A stretch of 64,000 nt of DNA from Sphingobacterium sp. FBM7-1. Lineage in GTDB: Bacteria > Bacteroidota > Bacteroidia > Sphingobacteriales > Sphingobacteriaceae. Both the position numbers and the translations under genes were made by a program. Below the pieces are notes generated by a model, which was not told where the DNA came from, searched no databases, and worked only from the letters and a program-made list of their open reading frames with translations. Numbering within the stretch: position 1 is the first letter of the stretch; every line of letters starts with the position of its first letter. Positions 56,372-64,000 of this stretch are shown here, piece by piece. The stretch lies in contig NZ_JAJEWJ010000001.1 in assembly GCF_020687765.1 (NCBI RefSeq), forward strand, positions 682,001 through 746,000, in the 5' to 3' direction.

Positions 56372-56382
56372 TTTATTTTAAA
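56372..56382. repeat. Candidate right att repeat
   Basis: TTTATTTTAAA, identical to 37135-37145. It covers the stop codon of the ompA-like gene, so integration would regenerate that stop. Confidence 0.4.
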
Positions 56383-57298
56383 ATACTGGCGTATTTTCTT
56401 GTTGGTCCGGAGTCTCTGCAGGCACTTCAGCGTCCGTACCGGTAGTCTCTGGCGCTTTATCAATCAGCTCCATAAACTGATCTAGTTTCGGTGTAATGAT
56501 AATTTGTGTACGACGGTTTCTAGCTTTTCCGTCAGGAGTTGTATTATCAGCGACAGGATTATACTCCCCACGTCCTCCAGCTGTCAAACGTTTGGGTTCA
56601 ACACCATATTGGTTCTGTAATGCTTGCACAACAGATGAAGCACGCAATACACTTAAATCCCAATTGTTTCGAATATTTTTCTGTGAAATTGGATCGGTAT
56701 CTGTATTACCTTCAATTAGCACATCGTATTCTCTGTAATCTTGGATGATCTTCGCGATTTTACTAAGTGTCTCTCCGGCCCTTTCAGAGATCTCATAGCT
56801 ACCTGATCTATATAGCATATTGTCCGATAATGATATATATACCACACCTTTCAACACTTTCACGTCCACATCGCGCAACTCTTCGCGACTTAAAGAACGC
56901 GTCAGGTTATTGGTCAAGACCAGATTAAGTGAATCGCTTTTGTTTTTGGTGTTCACCAGATGCTGGATATATCTATTCGATGCATTAATTTCATCAACCA
57001 ACTTCGAGATATTCACATTTCCCTGCGTATTTTGGTTTATACTCATATCCAACGTTCCTTGCAAACGCTGTAATGCTTCACGTAAGGAGGCATTGTTTTT
57101 ACGCTCCATAGCCAATTGCTCTTCTAAATTTTTAACGTTCGTCCGACTTTCTGCCAGTTGCATCTGGCTTTGTTGATAACGTTCGGTCAAATCCTGGTGC
57201 TGCATTTGCAATGCGGCATATCTTTTCTTCCCGCCACAACTCGCAAGGAATAAACCAGAAATCAGCACAGCCATGATGATTATTCTTCTATGTATCAT
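56378..57298 (-). CDS. OmpA-family lipoprotein with coiled-coil
   Basis: A 306-residue lipoprotein (lipobox LASC, Cys21). Residues ~27-90 form a Gln/Leu-rich coiled coil (LQMQHQDLTERYQQSQMQLAESRTNVKNLEEQL), followed by an OmpA_C domain (about 150-275; KGVVYISLSDNMLYRSGSYEISERAGETLSKIAKIIQDY, IEGNTDTDPISQKNIRNNWDLSVLRASSVVQAL, GRGEYNPVADNTTPDGKARNRRTQIIITPK). Anchors the outer membrane to the murein. The C-terminal tail is acidic. Chromosomal gene; its 3' end borders the mobile island. Confidence 0.92.
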   Translation of the reverse strand: MIHRRIIIMAVLISGLFLASCGGKKRYAALQMQHQDLTERYQQSQMQLAESRTNVKNLEEQLAMERKNNASLREALQRLQGTLDMSINQNTQGNVNISKLVDEINASNRYIQHLVNTKNKSDSLNLVLTNNLTRSLSREELRDVDVKVLKGVVYISLSDNMLYRSGSYEISERAGETLSKIAKIIQDYREYDVLIEGNTDTDPISQKNIRNNWDLSVLRASSVVQALQNQYGVEPKRLTAGGRGEYNPVADNTTPDGKARNRRTQIIITPKLDQFMELIDKAPETTGTDAEVPAETPDQQENTPVF

Positions 57299-57373
57299 AA
57301 GTTGACATTTTGTTTCTTAATATCAAACCTTGCAAAAGTAATGCCTAAAAAACGTTGAAACGGTGACGTTCTC

Positions 57374-57571
57374 CTAAAATTCATACCCGATACCGATTGT
57401 ATAGGCACGATTCCGTTGCTCATACGCGGCTTGATCAGGAGCTACATCCGTCAACCCTCTCTGGCATCCTATATTTATCAAATATCCGCCAACAACGTCT
57501 TCAGGAAATGGAAGTACCGATTTCCCCGTTGACGCCGACAAGTATTTCAGATCCTCCAGCGAAAAGTATCC
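57374..57571 (-). pseudogene. C-terminal fragment of an outer-membrane beta-barrel protein
   Basis: Sixty-five codons on the minus strand reading GYFSLEDLKYL, ASTGKSVLPFPEDVVGGYLI and QRNRAYTIGIGYEF before TAG at 57374. The aromatic alternation and terminal GIGYEF are those of an outer-membrane barrel's last strands. An in-frame TAA (57572-57574) precedes it; further in the same frame lies FLKDRDFADVAKRLKKHR, but that stretch runs into the M1 peptidase start on the other strand. No start codon or signal peptide is present, so it is probably decayed. Confidence 0.5.
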
Positions 57572-57662
57572 TTATCGATGCTTTTTCAAGCGCTTGGCAA
57601 CGTCGGCAAAATCCCTATCTTTGAGGAATACAAATTCCTTCTTATCATTGACGAGACTAAAC

Positions 57663-59318
57663 ATGCGATACGCTTTACTTTTTCTACTATATATTATCGC
57701 CAGTGATGGAGCTAACGCACAGCTGATGAAAGCGAAAGAAATATTCAGTAAGGCCGATTCCCTGCGAGGCACGCTGACCCCTTTCCGAACCTGCTACGAT
57801 ATAAAATATTACCACCTCGACGTTAAGGTAGACATAGACAATCGCTTTATATCGGGCAGCAATCTCTTTAAATTTGAATCCGTTGAAGATTTCACAAGGC
57901 TACAATTTGATCTTTTTGACAATCTTTCGGTAGACCGCATCTTGTACCAAGGTCAGGATCTACCCTTCGAACGATCTTACCATGCCGTATTCGTAGAATT
58001 TCCAAATACGATTCCAAAAGGAAAAATTGACTCTTTCAAAGTTCATTATTCGGGAAACCCGATTGCGGCGACTCGCGCTCCCTGGGATGGTGGTTTCGAT
58101 TGGAAAATGGATAGCAAAGGAAAGCCCTGGGTAGCGACCGCGTGCCAGGGTTTAGGCGCGAGCGTATGGTGGCCGAACAAAGATCACCAATCCGACGAGG
58201 TAGACAGCATGCTCATTTCGGTCGCTGTTCCGAAGGATGTTATGAATGTTTCTAATGGCCGACTGATAAAAACAGAAATAGTAGATCAAGATTACACCAA
58301 ATATCATTGGAAAGTCCATAATCCTATCAACAATTACAACGTAGCATTGAATATTGGCGATTATACCCATGTTAAAGAAATCTATTCGGGGGAAAAAGGT
58401 CCACTTTCGATTGATTATTATGTCTTAAAAGAAAACAAAGATAAAATCAGCCATTTACAACGAAATGCTAAAGAGACACTGGAGGCGTTTGAGCATTGGT
58501 TTGGCCCATATCCGTTCTACGAGGATGGTTATAAACTTATCGAAACCGCACATTTAGGCATGGAGCACCAAAGCGGCATTGCATACGGAAACAAGTTTAT
58601 TAACGGTTATCTTGGCCGGGATAATTCAGGCAGCGGATGGGGATTAAAATGGGATTTCATCGTTGTTCATGAATCGGGGCATGAATGGTTCGGAAACAAC
58701 ATCACGTCGAAAGATTTAGCCGACATGTGGATACACGAAAGTTTCACCAATTATTCGGAGGCGCTCTTTATCGATTACCACTATGGAAAAGCAGCGGGGC
58801 AAGCCTATATCTGGGGTAACCGTCAAGGTATTTTAAACGATGCACCCCTTCAGGGTCCCTATGGCGTAAACAAAGAAGGATCAGGAGACATGTACGTCAA
58901 AGGTGGGGTGCTACACAACATGATCCGTACCATCATCGACGATGATGAAACTTGGCGTTCTATCCTACGCGGCCTGAACAACGATTTTTACCATCAAACT
59001 GTCGATTATCAAGATATTTTAACGTATCTAAATAAAAAATCGGGCATCGATTTCACGAAAGTTTTTGAACAGTATATCCAGCACGCTAGTATCCCAGTAC
59101 TGGAAATCGTACAGCGGGATAATGGGCGGGTATTTTGCAGATGGATCGCCGAAACACCCGACTTTAAAATGCCTATACATATTGGAGCAAAGGGCCAGAC
59201 CAAAATACGTTATGACGTCGGGGATACCTACCAACCTTTACCCCTAAAATTGAACAGTATAGATGAAGTCGAAGTGGATACATTTAATTATTATATAGGG
59301 GTGATAGAGTATAGATAA
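57663..59318 (+). CDS. M1 family metallopeptidase, exported
   Basis: A 551-residue aminopeptidase-like M1 enzyme (start at MRYALLFLLYIIASDGANAQ, a clear signal peptide; the longer upstream frame is not signal-like). Gluzincin motif HExxH at H336-H340 (VVHESGHEWFGNN) with the third ligand E359 (WIHESFTNYSEAL). The exopeptidase substrate motif is GMEHQSGIAYG, replacing GAMEN. Shorter than full M1 proteins (about 850), lacking the C-terminal helical domain, as common in Bacteroidetes. It trims peptides in the periplasm. Confidence 0.93.
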   Translation: MRYALLFLLYIIASDGANAQLMKAKEIFSKADSLRGTLTPFRTCYDIKYYHLDVKVDIDNRFISGSNLFKFESVEDFTRLQFDLFDNLSVDRILYQGQDLPFERSYHAVFVEFPNTIPKGKIDSFKVHYSGNPIAATRAPWDGGFDWKMDSKGKPWVATACQGLGASVWWPNKDHQSDEVDSMLISVAVPKDVMNVSNGRLIKTEIVDQDYTKYHWKVHNPINNYNVALNIGDYTHVKEIYSGEKGPLSIDYYVLKENKDKISHLQRNAKETLEAFEHWFGPYPFYEDGYKLIETAHLGMEHQSGIAYGNKFINGYLGRDNSGSGWGLKWDFIVVHESGHEWFGNNITSKDLADMWIHESFTNYSEALFIDYHYGKAAGQAYIWGNRQGILNDAPLQGPYGVNKEGSGDMYVKGGVLHNMIRTIIDDDETWRSILRGLNNDFYHQTVDYQDILTYLNKKSGIDFTKVFEQYIQHASIPVLEIVQRDNGRVFCRWIAETPDFKMPIHIGAKGQTKIRYDVGDTYQPLPLKLNSIDEVEVDTFNYYIGVIEYR

Positions 59319-59375
59319 AACCATTTTTTTTATTTAGGTTTGCATTTCAATTAAGGACAAGACAATATACACTGC

Positions 59376-60398
59376 ATGGGGTTATTTAACTGGTTTACGC
59401 AAGAAGTTGCTATCGATTTAGGGACAGCAAACACCCTAATTATACACAATGACAAAGTAGTGGTGGACGAACCTTCCATCGTTGCTTTTGATCGCACAAC
59501 CAACAAGGTGATTGCGATCGGAAGGCAGGCGATGCAAATGGAGGGTAAGACACACGACAATATAAAAACGGTAAGGCCATTACGCGATGGCGTTATCGCC
59601 GATTTTACCGCTGCGGAACACCTAATCCGCGGGATGGTGAAGTTGGTAAACAAGGGTAAATCCTGGTTTTTTCCGTCGCTGCGGATGGTGGTTTGTATTC
59701 CATCAGGCATTACCGAAGTAGAAAAACGTGCTGTTCGTGACTCGGCAGAAATTGCTGGGGCTAAAGAAGTCTATTTAATTCATGAGCCGATGGCCGCAGC
59801 GGTTGGTATAGGTATCGATGTAGAAGAACCGGTGGGTAACATGATTATCGATATCGGTGGTGGTACCACAGAAATTGCGGTTATAGCACTTTCTGGAATC
59901 GTCTGTGATCAATCAATCCGTGTAGCGGGAGATAATTTTGATTCGGATATCGTGCAGTATATCCGTCGTCAACACAACATCATGATTGGAGACCGTACGG
60001 CAGAGAAAATCAAAATCGAAGTCGGCGCGGCCCTTCCGGAGCTTTCCGATCCGCCAGCTGATTTTGCTGTGCAAGGAAGAGATCTAATGACGGGTATTCC
60101 GAAGCAAATAACCGTATCGTATACGGAGATAGCGCATTGTTTAGATAAATCCATTTCGAAAATCGAAGAAGCGATATTAAAAGCTTTAGAAATAACGCCA
60201 CCCGAACTCTCTGCTGACATATACCAAACTGGTATATACTTGACAGGCGGAGGCGCGTTGTTACGCGGTTTAGACAGGCGTATCCAAGCGAAAACGAAAC
60301 TTCCAGTCCATGTTGCTGAGGATCCTTTACGTGCCGTTGTACGTGGCACAGGCATCGCATTGAAAAATATCGGAAGATTTAAATTTTTAATGCAGTAA
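59376..60398 (+). CDS. mreB: Rod shape-determining actin homologue MreB
   Basis: A 340-residue actin-fold protein that positions the cell-wall elongation machinery. Conserved segments: VAIDLGTANTLIIHNDKVVVDEPSIVAFDR (phosphate 1), KTVRPLRDGVIADFTAAEHLIRGMV, MVVCIPSGITEVEKRAVRDSAE, MIIDIGGGTTEIAVIALSGIV (phosphate 2), IYLTGGGALLRGLDRRI (adenosine motif). Length is standard. First gene of mreB-mreC-mreD-mrdA-rodA. Confidence 0.98.
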   Translation: MGLFNWFTQEVAIDLGTANTLIIHNDKVVVDEPSIVAFDRTTNKVIAIGRQAMQMEGKTHDNIKTVRPLRDGVIADFTAAEHLIRGMVKLVNKGKSWFFPSLRMVVCIPSGITEVEKRAVRDSAEIAGAKEVYLIHEPMAAAVGIGIDVEEPVGNMIIDIGGGTTEIAVIALSGIVCDQSIRVAGDNFDSDIVQYIRRQHNIMIGDRTAEKIKIEVGAALPELSDPPADFAVQGRDLMTGIPKQITVSYTEIAHCLDKSISKIEEAILKALEITPPELSADIYQTGIYLTGGGALLRGLDRRIQAKTKLPVHVAEDPLRAVVRGTGIALKNIGRFKFLMQ

Positions 60399-60423
60399 AG
60401 AAATTATCGTGCAGTATACATAC

Positions 60424-60458
60424 ACGCGATATAGACGAGAATCTCGTTTATATCGCGT
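60424..60458 (+). promoter_or_regulatory. Long hairpin between mreB and mreC
   Basis: A 16-bp stem (ACGCGATATAGACGAG with its partner, one G-T pair) around AAT, not followed by a clear T-run. It could be a transcript-processing or mRNA-stability element or a partial terminator that makes mreB more abundant than the downstream genes. Confidence 0.6.
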
Positions 60459-60495
60459 ATTTGTTGAAAGTGCCAAATAATAGAAACAAAAACAC

Positions 60496-61332
60496 ATGAG
60501 AAACCTGTGGTTATTTCTGATTCGATATAATGCTATCTTCTGGTTTATTCTCTTCTTTGTTTTTTCCATTATTTTAGTTGTCCGTCACAACAACTTTCAA
60601 CGCTCGTCTTTTATCAGCTCATCCAATGTCGTTATCGGCTCCTACTACAAACAGGTGAATTCCTGGAAGAGTTACCTTTCTTTGAATGAAACCAACGCGG
60701 AATTAGCTGCGGAAAACGGGCTTCTGCGGCAGCAGATCCAGCACCTTCTTCAAGCCGACACAGCGGCAGATACGGTATATATGATTGACTCTATTGAACA
60801 GGGTCGGTACGCATTTATTGTTGCGAACGTTGCTAACAACAGTGTTCATCAAAAAAGCAACTACCTCACACTTGACAAAGGCGCGAAAGATGGAATCGAA
60901 AAAGGTATGGGAGTAATCACTTCCAACGGTGTAGTAGGCATCGTACTCCAAACATCCGAGCATTTCAGTTCTGTGCAGTCTCTGCTACATCCTGATACAC
61001 GGATTTCTGTCACATTAGATAGCTCAGAAGTCATTGGTTCACTGGTATGGGGAAGCAGCATTGATCCACGCTACGGTGTGGTGAGAGATATTCCAAACCA
61101 CGTCGAGGTACTGAAAGGCGAAAAAGTATACACCTCTGGTTTTTCATTGTTTCCCGCAGGGATTCAAGTAGGAAAAATAGTGGAAACAGGTTTAGCCTCT
61201 GGAGAGAGCTTTTTAGATTTAAAGATCGAATTATCGACTAATTTCAGTAATCTCCACCACGTGTATGTAGTAAAAGATTTATTAGTGGAAGAGAAAGAAC
61301 GTTTAGAAACTGATAGCCAAGATAATGGGTAG
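60496..61332 (+). CDS. mreC: Rod shape-determining protein MreC
   Basis: A 278-residue bitopic protein: N-terminal membrane anchor (YNAIFWFILFFVFSIILVV, about 10-30), a coiled coil (about 60-90, NAELAAENGLLRQQIQHLLQ), then a periplasmic beta-rich domain (YLTLDKGAKDGIEKGMGVITSNGVVGIVLQTSEHFSSVQSLLHPDTRISV, SGFSLFPAGIQVGKIVE) that binds PBP2. It ends with an acidic/basic tail. It overlaps mreD by 8 bp. Confidence 0.95.
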   Translation: MRNLWLFLIRYNAIFWFILFFVFSIILVVRHNNFQRSSFISSSNVVIGSYYKQVNSWKSYLSLNETNAELAAENGLLRQQIQHLLQADTAADTVYMIDSIEQGRYAFIVANVANNSVHQKSNYLTLDKGAKDGIEKGMGVITSNGVVGIVLQTSEHFSSVQSLLHPDTRISVTLDSSEVIGSLVWGSSIDPRYGVVRDIPNHVEVLKGEKVYTSGFSLFPAGIQVGKIVETGLASGESFLDLKIELSTNFSNLHHVYVVKDLLVEEKERLETDSQDNG

Positions 61333-61852
61333 TGTAATATTAACAAATATTGTACGGTTTATCGTGATGGTTCTGCTACAAGTTGTCTTGTTTAAGAACA
61401 TAGGCTACTATAATGTTGCAACAACCTACCCATATATTTTCTTTATTTTCCTTTTACCGATAGGATTACCCAATCTATTGCTTTTTTTTATTTCGTTTTT
61501 AACTGGGTTAACCATCGACGCATTCTACGACTCCGTTGGCGTACATGCAGCTGCCTGCGTAGCATTGGCGTTATTTCGGATATTCTTCCATAAGATAACG
61601 CTCGAAGTCGAATTGAAAGAATCTTTTAACACACCATCTTTGGGTATCATGGGAAGTAAATGGTTTTTATCCTACGTGTTTTTGGGCACCTTTATACACC
61701 ATTTCTTTCTTTTCCTAATAGAAGCTTTTACGTTTTCCAATTTTCTGTATACAGCGGCAAGTAGCATTTTAAGTAGTATATTTACAACTTGCGTCATTCT
61801 ATTGATAAGTTTGCTGGTTTACAAAAGGAAGTCGCGTATAAGTAATATTTAA
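61325..61852 (+). CDS. mreD: Rod shape-determining protein MreD
   Basis: A 175-residue integral membrane protein with five to six hydrophobic segments (IVRFIVMVLLQVVLFKNIGYYN, YIFFIFLLPIGLPNLLLFFISFLTGLTIDAFYDSVGVHAAACVALALF) typical of MreD. It bridges MreC and RodA/PBP2 in the elongasome. Its start lies within the end of mreC (8-bp overlap), suggesting coupled translation. Confidence 0.92.
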   Translation: MGSVILTNIVRFIVMVLLQVVLFKNIGYYNVATTYPYIFFIFLLPIGLPNLLLFFISFLTGLTIDAFYDSVGVHAAACVALALFRIFFHKITLEVELKESFNTPSLGIMGSKWFLSYVFLGTFIHHFFLFLIEAFTFSNFLYTAASSILSSIFTTCVILLISLLVYKRKSRISNI

Positions 61853-61869
61853 AAAGGACTTTATTGTTC

Positions 61870-63840
61870 ATGAATAGTTTTTTTGCCCGTAAATTCGTTA
61901 TACAAGGAATTTTCATCGCGATAGCGATTGTTATCATAGCTCGTTTATTTTACATTCAAATAATTGACAAATCTTACTTATTATCAGCCAATAACAATGT
62001 TTTACGTAAAGTTGTCGTATATCCAGCTAGAGGTGTGGTGTACGACCGAAATGGCAAAGTTCTAGTCCAAAATGAGCCGGTCTACGATTTATTGGTAACC
62101 CCTATCGAGGCAAAAGAAATTGACACGGCACTACTTTGCCAGCTGATTGATATTGACAGCGAAGGCTTCCAAACGAGGATGCATAAAGCCCGCGCTCATT
62201 CTCCCTACCGTCCCTCGATATTCGAAAAGCAGTTATCTGCTTCAACCTACGCTCAGCTACAGGAGCACCTCTATAAATTTCGAGGGTTCTATGTTCAAAA
62301 TCGGACCGTCAGGAGTTATCCAGACAGTATTGCACCACAATTATTAGGCTACATACAAGAGGTTAATGACAACGACATCGAACGGTCTGAGGGTTTTTAC
62401 CGTCCGGGAGACTATATTGGAGCAAGTGGAATAGAACGTTCTTACGAGGAACTTCTGCGGGGACAGCGAGGTGTCAAAAACCAAATGGTAGATGCGCTTA
62501 ACCGACCGAAGGGTTCATTTATGGATGGAAAATATGACACGCTCGCGGTAGCCGGTGACGGATTGGTTTCCACGATTGATCTTGAACTACAATTGCTGGC
62601 AGAAAAATTAATGAAAAACAAAATGGGTTCTGTAGTTGCCATCGAACCTGCCACGGGCGAAATATTAACGTTTGTCAGTGCGCCATCCTATGATCCAAAT
62701 ATGATGGTGGGGAGACAGCGGGGAAATAATTATATGAAACTCCTGCACGACGAGACGCGCCCGATGTTTATCCGCCCAATTCAAGCTTCCTATCCCCCAG
62801 GATCAGTATTTAAGGTAGTCGCTGCACTGACCGCACAGCAAGCCGGTGTTATCAATGAAAACACCATCTTCCATTGTCCGGGGGGGTATCGATACGGCGG
62901 CGGACGTGCCATTATGCGTTGTACACACGTAGACGGGGCTACGAGCTTGGTAAAGTCTATACAAACCTCTTGTAATACATATTACGGATACACTTACGCA
63001 CGGATGATAGACTCCCGTGGCATGCCGGCACCCCAAGCATATGACCTCTGGCGTGAAGCATTGGGGAAATTCGGTCTGGGCCGGACATTGGGCATAGATC
63101 TCCCTGGCGAAAAACCGGGTTTAATACCTACCTCTGATTTTTACACGAAGCGATACGGCAATGATAAATGGCGATCTGGCTTCAATATCTCGCTGTCTAT
63201 AGGACAAGGCGAAATGGGTATCACGCCGCTACAGATGGCGAATATCATGGCTATCGTAGCTAACCGCGGCTTTTATTATCGACCGCACCTCGTGAAAGCG
63301 ATTGGTGAAAAGGGTATTGTAAAAGATGAATTTAAAGAAAAAATTAGCGCTGGTGTAGATGCTAAATACTACGAACCTGTTATTGAGGGGATGAGCCGCG
63401 CGGTGAATGTCCCGGGTGGAACGGGATATCGGGTACGCGTTCCCGACGTTGAAATGTGCGGCAAAACGGGAACCGTACAAAACCCACATGGCGAAAATCA
63501 CGCGGTATTCTTCGCTTTCGCACCACGTGAAAACCCTAAGATAGCCATTGCCGTATTTGTAGAAAACGCAGGATACGGGGGGACCTGGGCTGGACCGATG
63601 GTCAACATGCTGGTAGAAAAGTACCTTAAAGACACCATTTCTCTGCCACAATATATACAAGACCGGGTTTTTAATGCCAATTTTCTTCCTACTCCCAAGG
63701 AAACAAAGGTGGAAGAAGTAAATAAAAATACGACGAATAATAATTCGACGAAACAATCCAACCCATCGAAAAAGCTTGTCGCAGAACCTCGGCGAGATCT
63801 TTACGTACACCACAGTCAGCTAAGAAAGGGACACCAATAA
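61870..63840 (+). CDS. mrdA: Penicillin-binding protein 2 (elongasome transpeptidase)
   Basis: A 656-residue class B PBP that crosslinks peptidoglycan during elongation. N-terminal membrane anchor (FVIQGIFIAIAIVIIARLFYIQII), dimerisation domain (about 45-230; PARGVVYDRNGKVLVQNEPVYDLLV, GDYIGASGIERSYEELLRGQRG), and transpeptidase domain with SVFK (S312, in SYPPGSVFKVVAAL), SCN (TSCNTYYG) and KTG (CGKTGTVQN). An Asn-rich linker (NKNTTNNNSTKQSN) precedes the C-terminus. I chose the ATG at 61870; the frame also allows a TTG at 61864. Confidence 0.96.
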   Translation: MNSFFARKFVIQGIFIAIAIVIIARLFYIQIIDKSYLLSANNNVLRKVVVYPARGVVYDRNGKVLVQNEPVYDLLVTPIEAKEIDTALLCQLIDIDSEGFQTRMHKARAHSPYRPSIFEKQLSASTYAQLQEHLYKFRGFYVQNRTVRSYPDSIAPQLLGYIQEVNDNDIERSEGFYRPGDYIGASGIERSYEELLRGQRGVKNQMVDALNRPKGSFMDGKYDTLAVAGDGLVSTIDLELQLLAEKLMKNKMGSVVAIEPATGEILTFVSAPSYDPNMMVGRQRGNNYMKLLHDETRPMFIRPIQASYPPGSVFKVVAALTAQQAGVINENTIFHCPGGYRYGGGRAIMRCTHVDGATSLVKSIQTSCNTYYGYTYARMIDSRGMPAPQAYDLWREALGKFGLGRTLGIDLPGEKPGLIPTSDFYTKRYGNDKWRSGFNISLSIGQGEMGITPLQMANIMAIVANRGFYYRPHLVKAIGEKGIVKDEFKEKISAGVDAKYYEPVIEGMSRAVNVPGGTGYRVRVPDVEMCGKTGTVQNPHGENHAVFFAFAPRENPKIAIAVFVENAGYGGTWAGPMVNMLVEKYLKDTISLPQYIQDRVFNANFLPTPKETKVEEVNKNTTNNNSTKQSNPSKKLVAEPRRDLYVHHSQLRKGHQ

Positions 63841-63841
63841 C

Positions 63842-64000
63842 ATGAAAGAGAAAAGTTTTTTCGGCCGTATCGATTGGTTCACCATTTTATTATGGTTTAT
63901 ATTGTGCTTGATCGGTTGGTTTAATATCTATGCCGCCGTTTATGATCCAGAGCAACCGAATATTTTCAGCATGGCAACCAACTACGGTAAGCAGTCCATT
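63842..64000 (+). CDS. rodA: RodA (SEDS peptidoglycan glycosyltransferase), 5' part
   Basis: The first 53 residues of RodA/MrdB: FFGRIDWFTILLWFILCLIGWFNIYAAVYDPEQPNIF, including the first membrane segment and the FFGRIDW start typical of Bacteroidetes RodA. It continues past the window end. It follows mrdA by one base, so the two are co-translated; RodA polymerises glycan strands that PBP2 crosslinks. Confidence 0.92.
   Translation, partial: MKEKSFFGRIDWFTILLWFILCLIGWFNIYAAVYDPEQPNIFSMATNYGKQSI

Larger units (their letters stand above)
37135..56382. mobile_element. Integrated mobilisable element (IME), about 19 kb
   Basis: The segment between the convergent genes nhaA and the ompA-like gene carries a CTnDOT-type integrase at its right end, two excisionase-like HTH genes, a relaxase, an accessory Mob gene, a hairpin-rich oriT candidate and a DUF3408 gene, with resistance, restriction and lipoprotein cargo plus IS and intron debris. 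No tra (type IV secretion) or coupling-protein genes are present, so transfer would need a helper. Both ends carry similar GTAACG...GTAAC double sites (37210-37226 and 56228-56244) and an 11-bp direct repeat TTTATTTTAAA (37135-37145 and 56372-56382), proposed as the ends. Exact limits are uncertain. Confidence 0.75.

Overview
The window looks like the chromosome of a Bacteroidota species, most likely Sphingobacteriaceae (Sphingobacterium/Parapedobacter-like). Evidence: a SusC/SusD polysaccharide utilisation locus (PUL), weak Shine-Dalgarno sequences, TAnnTTTG-type -7 promoter elements, a short primary sigma factor of 286 residues, and many DUF families typical of the phylum. The genus is an inference; no rRNA is present.

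Layout. (1) 0.1-13.4 kb: a seven-gene minus-strand PUL running susC, susD, two surface-glycan-binding-like lipoproteins, a GH16 lipoprotein, a lipoprotein with an HExxH zincin-like motif, and a GH2 beta-galactosidase. (2) 13.4-14.1 kb: no protein gene; a GC-rich stretch with several helices that ends in a strong terminator may be an RNA gene. (3) 14.1-37.1 kb: ordinary chromosome. It holds an SDR, msrA, a dipeptide epimerase, a xylose module (xylB-xylA-sodium symporter with a divergent LacI regulator and operator), a CPA2 antiporter, a LolC/E-type permease, fmt, a small XRE regulator, rpoD, an M16 peptidase, tRNA-Arg(CCG), a histidine-rich metal-type operon (small protein, TonB receptor, lipoprotein) behind a perfect Fur-family-like palindrome, xerD and nhaA.

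(4) About 37.1-56.4 kb: a 19-kb integrated mobilisable island between the convergent 3' ends of nhaA and an ompA-like gene. It has a CTnDOT-type integrase, two excisionase-like HTH proteins, a relaxase, an accessory Mob protein and a hairpin-rich oriT candidate, but no conjugation pore genes, so it would need a helper. Cargo: a frameshifted VOC gene, a beta-lactamase-fold serine hydrolase, a 3'-truncated group II intron, an organic-hydroperoxide operon (ohrR-ohr-DUF1304-dehydrogenase-nitroreductase), IS debris, a broken type I restriction-modification locus and a group of lipoproteins. In the RM locus, hsdM is followed by a DUF3800 gene and a translationally coupled small gene; hsdS is cut in half and fused to an IS21 istB tail; no hsdR is present.

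(5) 56.4-64 kb: chromosome resumes with an OmpA-family lipoprotein, a decayed outer-membrane-protein fragment, an M1 peptidase, and the cell-shape operon mreB-mreC-mreD-mrdA-rodA (rodA cut by the window end).

The most interesting material is the hsdM-DUF3800-small-gene unit with its shared upstream motif and a possible antisense RNA, the candidate structured RNA at 13.7-14.1 kb, and the metal operon at 31.8-34.9 kb.
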